NCBI RefSeq assembly: GCF_016583835.1
Contig: NZ_NRRW01000003.1
Location: 1-64,000 of the forward strand
DNA: 64,000 nt
DNA from: Thiococcus pfennigii
GTDB lineage: Bacteria > Pseudomonadota > Gammaproteobacteria > Chromatiales > Chromatiaceae
Direction: 5' to 3'
Shown here: piece after piece, positions 60,961 through 64,000 of the stretch
Layout of the letters: each line of letters begins with the position of its first letter
Numbering within the stretch: position 1 is the first letter of the stretch
Notes under the pieces: model-generated
The model's database searches: none
What the model was told of the DNA's origin: nothing
Seen by the model: only the letters and a program-made list of their open reading frames with translations
Program-made: the position numbers and the translations under genes

Positions 60961-61785
60961 TCAGCAGCCCATGTACTCCAGATTGCGCGCTAGATTGCGA
61001 CCGTAGAAGATCTCGGTCAGTTCGCGGCGCAGCAACTTCTGGATGCGCTTGTGCTCGCGCTCGCCGAGGTCCTGCGCCTGGATGCAGAAGAGGTAGTCGT
61101 CGAGGCGGAAGTGCTTCAGCACCATCTTGGTGTGGAACAGGTTCTCCTGGTAGACGTTGACGTCGACCATCTGGTAGCGGTCCTTCGTGTCGCGGGAGAG
61201 ATAGTTCTGGATGGAGCTGATGTTGTGGTCGATGAAGTGCTTGCGCCCCCTGACGTCGCGGGTGAAGCCGCGCACCCGATAGTCCATGATGACCACATCG
61301 GACTCCAGCGCATGGATCAGGTAGTTCAAGGCCCGCAGCGGCGAGATCCGACCGCAGGTCGACACGTCGATGTCGGCCCGGAAGGTGCTGATGCCGGTCT
61401 GGGGATTGGACTCGGGGTAGGTATGCACCGTGATGTGACTCTTGTCGAGGTGCGCGACGACGGCGTCGGGCAGCGGCCCCGGCGAGGCCGTGTTCGACAG
61501 CAGTTCGGCGGCGATCGGCTCCTCGGAGATCAGCATCGTGACCGAGGCCCCCTGGGGGTCGTAGTCCTGATGCGCGATGTTGAGGATGTTGGCACCGATG
61601 ATCTCGGCGACATCGGTCAGGATCCCGGTCAAGCGCTCGGCGTTGTAGGCCTCGTCGATGTACTCGATGTAGGCGGCGCGCTGCTCGGCGGAGTCCGCAT
61701 AGCAGACGTCGTAGATGTTGAAGCTCAAGGTCTTCGTCAGGTTGTTGAAACCCTCCAACTTGAGCTTTTTCAGGGAATGCGGCAT
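60961..61785 (-). CDS. speD: S-adenosylmethionine decarboxylase proenzyme
   Basis: This 274-residue enzyme is of the Escherichia-type class and makes the aminopropyl donor for spermidine. Self-cleavage to the pyruvoyl group is expected at Ser116 in [13 protein letters not shown]. The start [21 protein letters not shown] and Cys/Gly-rich end ([12 protein letters not shown]) are family hallmarks. The ATG at 61785 is chosen for that start. No speE is present here; only a decayed tail of a SpeE-like gene occurs far left at 3.4 kb. Confidence 0.9.
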   Translation of the reverse strand: MPHSLKKLKLEGFNNLTKTLSFNIYDVCYADSAEQRAAYIEYIDEAYNAERLTGILTDVAEIIGANILNIAHQDYDPQGASVTMLISEEPIAAELLSNTASPGPLPDAVVAHLDKSHITVHTYPESNPQTGISTFRADIDVSTCGRISPLRALNYLIHALESDVVIMDYRVRGFTRDVRGRKHFIDHNISSIQNYLSRDTKDRYQMVDVNVYQENLFHTKMVLKHFRLDDYLFCIQAQDLGEREHKRIQKLLRRELTEIFYGRNLARNLEYMGC

Positions 61786-62131
61786 CGAATCCACCCATGC
61801 GTCTTGCAGTGCCCAACGCGAAGCGCCACCTTCGAATGGCCGCCGTGCGCTGGGCTGGAGTATGCCCGCCGCCGATGGCGACGGCCGTTGAGGGCACCCG
61901 GGCAACGGGGCGCCTGCCGAGCCGGCCCCGCCGATTCGCCGACCCACCCCTTCGACCTTCCGGATACGGCCGCGGCGAGGACCTCGCCCGCGGAACGCAC
62001 CCGTCCGCTCGGGGCGGGGCCTCGCGGGTCGAAGGGGGCGAAACCTAAAGCCCCGCCCCCCGAAATGCAAGGGGAAATGTCACGAAGGATCGTCACGATA
62101 CCGCCGCGGTGCGGCACGACCCGACGCGCCA
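61786..62131. other. Gap upstream of speD
   Basis: This gap lies between the end of the OsmC-like gene and the start of speD, both on the minus strand. It is GC-rich with no gene. It probably holds the speD promoter, but no convincing motif pair is seen. Confidence 0.45.
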
Positions 62132-62548
62132 TCAGGGGCTGCGGATCTCGTAGTCGTGGGTCACCTCGGCCGTGGCCCCGAGCATGATCGAGGCCGAGCA
62201 GTACTTCTCGGCGCTGAGGCGGATGGCGCGCTCGACCTGCCGGGGGTTGAGATCGCGCCCCGTGAGGATGAAATGGGCGTGGATGCGGGTGAAGACCTTC
62301 GGGTCGGTCTCGGCCCGCTCGGCCTCGAGTTCGACGACGCAGGCGGTCACGTCCTGGCGGGCGCGGCGCAGGATGTGCAACACGTCGAACTCGGTGCAGC
62401 CGCCCATCCCGATCAGCAGCAGCTCCATCGGCCGGGGCCCGAGATTGCGCCCCCCGTGCTCCGGCGGCCCATCGAGGACCAGGGCATGACCGCTGCCCGA
62501 CTCCGCCGACATCGCCGCCCCGTCGACCCACTCCACGCGTGCCTTCAT
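62132..62548 (-). CDS. OsmC-family protein, YhfA-like
   Basis: This 138-residue protein is of the OsmC/Ohr fold. The two redox Cys are in IGMGGCTEFDVL and EKYCSASIML, the spacing of the YhfA branch. These proteins reduce organic peroxides or bind lipids in the cytoplasm; the branch often sits next to crp, as here. The ATG at 62548 is chosen because earlier starts add sequence unlike the family. Confidence 0.83.
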   Translation of the reverse strand: MKARVEWVDGAAMSAESGSGHALVLDGPPEHGGRNLGPRPMELLLIGMGGCTEFDVLHILRRARQDVTACVVELEAERAETDPKVFTRIHAHFILTGRDLNPRQVERAIRLSAEKYCSASIMLGATAEVTHDYEIRSP

Positions 62549-62900
62549 CGTCACGACTCGTCCTCGCACAATTGGCCCCACCCGACATGACACCGCTGAT
62601 ACGCCGCACCGAGAACGGACCACCTTCGCAGGTCCTCACGCCTTCGGCCCGTCCTGGCCACGCGCCTCGGCGCCGCGGTGCGCGCGCCGGGCAGATCTAT
62701 CGCTACGGCAACCCACCGACACCAGGGGACGACCGTTGCGGCCACCCCATCGCAGCACCCGAGGCCAAGCCCGACAGGCGCCGCGGACCACCTCGCGTCC
62801 CGCACGGCCGGTGGGCCTGATGACGTCGGGTTATTATAGTGCCGAGGGCATGGGCCCCGCAGATCCGAACAACTGCCACGACGCCCAGAGACGACACGCT
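62549..62900. other. Divergent promoter region between the OsmC-like gene and crp-type regulator
   Basis: No gene is supported. A TTATTATAGT stretch (62830-62840), about 60 bases before the regulator start, could be a -10 element; a matching -35 is not clear. No CRP consensus palindrome is apparent. Confidence 0.45.
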
Positions 62901-63554
62901 ATGACCCTAATCAAGCCCCCGCAACCGGAACCAGCCTGGCTGAAGCCCTTCCTCGGCTTCTGTCACAAAAAGACCTACGACAAGCACATCGACTTCATCC
63001 GTCAGGGGGAACCGGCGCAAAGCCTGTATTACCTGATCGATGGCTCCGTCAAGGTACTGATCGACGACGAGGATCGTCGCGAGTTGGTCATCGCCTACAT
63101 CAACAAGGGGGAGTTCATCGGCGAGATGGGGCTCTTCGTGCCTCAGACGACCCGCAGCGTCGTCATCCGCACGCGCACCCGCTGTCAGGTCGGCGAGATC
63201 ACCTATCAGCGCCTCCTGTTGCTCTTCGAGACGGAGCTCAAGGAGCACGCGAAGGAGATCCTCTTCGCCGTCGGCCGACAGCTCTCCAGCCGTCTCCACC
63301 AGACCAGCCGCAAGGTCGGCCACCTGGCCTTCCTCGATGTCACGGGCCGTATCGCCGGCGCCCTGCTCGATCTTACGAAGCAGCCCGACGCCATGACCCA
63401 CCCCGACGGCATGCAGATCCGCGTCACCCGCCAGGAACTCGGTCGCATCGTCGGCTGCTCCCGGGAGATGGCCGGGCGGGTGCTGAAGGCCCTCGAAGAG
63501 CAGAGTCTGATCGACGTCAAGGGCAAGACCATCGTCGTGCGCGGGACGCGCTAG
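62901..63554 (+). CDS. Crp/Vfr-type transcription regulator
   Basis: This 217-residue regulator has an N-terminal cyclic-nucleotide domain (QGEPAQSLYYLIDGSVKVLI, GEFIGEMGLF and the RTRTRCQV segment). It has a dimer helix and a C-terminal helix-turn-helix (VTRQELGRIVGCSREMAGRVLKAL). The phosphate-binding positions Glu (GEMG) and Arg (RTR) agree with cAMP binding, as in Crp and Vfr. It is flanked by the OsmC-like gene and trpC, the usual arrangement in this bacterial group. Confidence 0.85.
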   Translation: MTLIKPPQPEPAWLKPFLGFCHKKTYDKHIDFIRQGEPAQSLYYLIDGSVKVLIDDEDRRELVIAYINKGEFIGEMGLFVPQTTRSVVIRTRTRCQVGEITYQRLLLLFETELKEHAKEILFAVGRQLSSRLHQTSRKVGHLAFLDVTGRIAGALLDLTKQPDAMTHPDGMQIRVTRQELGRIVGCSREMAGRVLKALEEQSLIDVKGKTIVVRGTR

Positions 63555-63588
63555 CATCGGGCACGCACCGCGCACCCCACCTCCGCCC

Positions 63589-64000
63589 TCATCCGGGATA
63601 GAAGAGCGCGCGCAGCGCCGCGCCCGGGTCCGGGGCGCGCATGAAGGCCTCGCCGACGAGGAAGGCGTGCACGCCGGCGGCCCGCATCCGCTCGACATCG
63701 GCACGGCTGTGGATACCGCTCTCGGTGACGAGCAGACGCTCGCCGGGGATGCGCGGCAACAGCCCGAGGGTCGTCTCCAGCGCCACCTCGAAGGTGCGCA
63801 GGTCGCGGTTGTTGACCCCGATCAGCCGCCCCGACACCCGCAGGGCCCGCTCCAGCTCGGCCGCGTCGTGGACCTCGACCAGGACATCGAGCCCGAGTTC
63901 GTCGGCCAGGGCGTTGAGGTCGTTCAGTTCGACATCGTCGAGGCAGGCAGCGATCAAGAGGATGCAGTCCGCACCGATCGCGCGCGCCTCGTAGATCTGG
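63589..64000 (-). CDS. trpC: Indole-3-glycerol phosphate synthase, 3' part (runs off the window)
   Basis: About 137 C-terminal residues of TrpC are present; the start lies beyond the right edge. Visible are [15 protein letters not shown] at the edge, [28 protein letters not shown] and [32 protein letters not shown], the late strands and loops of the barrel. It closes the indole ring in tryptophan synthesis. It is convergent with the crp-type gene. Confidence 0.9.
   Translation of the reverse strand, partial: QIYEARAIGADCILLIAACLDDVELNDLNALADELGLDVLVEVHDAAELERALRVSGRLIGVNNRDLRTFEVALETTLGLLPRIPGERLLVTESGIHSRADVERMRAAGVHAFLVGEAFMRAPDPGAALRALFYPG

Noticed and set aside
1-64000. CRISPR arrays, tRNA or rRNA genes
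   Set aside because: I looked for regularly spaced direct repeats, cloverleaf-type sequences and rRNA motifs and saw none; a tRNA or covariance-model scan would be decisive.

Overview
The window is high-GC, densely coded DNA from what looks like a gammaproteobacterium, most likely a purple sulfur bacterium or close relative of the Chromatiales. The evidence is the trpC - crp - osmC - speD - coq7 block at the right end, the c-type cytochrome, azurin and flavodoxin set, and the codon and GC bias. Genus is not decided by the sequence. I see no tRNA, rRNA or CRISPR array. Left end (1-4.9 kb): a beta-barrel outer-membrane protein lacking its 5' end is followed by a compact zinc/manganese-type ABC importer (binding protein, ATPase, permease). 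A decayed tail of a spermidine-synthase-like gene, two hairpin repeats and a predicted exported chlorophyllase-like hydrolase come next. 4.9-11.7 kb, minus strand: a four-gene operon of TonB-dependent receptor, giant membrane-anchored CobN/BchH-family protein, ExbB/TolQ-type channel and DUF2149 protein. Its composition matches the hmuR-S-U-V part of the Bacteroidetes haem-uptake operon, so I read it as an energised haem (tetrapyrrole) acquisition and metal-removal system. 12-22.4 kb: an MFS transporter, then a complete nine-gene V/A-type ATPase operon (G/H, C, I, K, F, E, A, B, D). 22.6-39.3 kb: housekeeping and accessory genes. These are a PP2C phosphatase, DsbC, YajQ, XerD, Ogt, a ChaN-like protein, an M1-type peptidase, two tandem paralogous envelope proteins, DUF1820, an ankyrin lipoprotein, BolA, an AGCS symporter, a fumarase/aspartase-family lyase, an aldehyde dehydrogenase and a Sel1 protein. 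REP-like GGGGTCAGAGCC repeats lie in this stretch, and one of them encodes the C-terminus of the lyase. 39.4-46.1 kb: an RND efflux pair, a 1.55-kb IS1182-like element with a frameshifted transposase inserted exactly at the pump's stop codon, and a TtcA-type tRNA thiolase. 46.2-58.2 kb is an iron island. Fur-box-like AT-rich sites precede a small P-type-ATPase-derived protein, a truncated aldehyde-dehydrogenase-like protein, a Spy-like protein plus TonB receptor, a broken small periplasmic gene and FeoB with two companions, azurin and flavodoxin; a cytochrome c follows. 58.9-64 kb: a secreted calcium-loop protein, Coq7, SpeD, an OsmC protein, a Crp/Vfr-type regulator and the 3' part of trpC, which runs off the end. 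Functionally the window is dominated by metal handling: zinc/manganese import, haem uptake, ferrous iron uptake, and electron carriers (flavodoxin, azurin) that can replace iron proteins.
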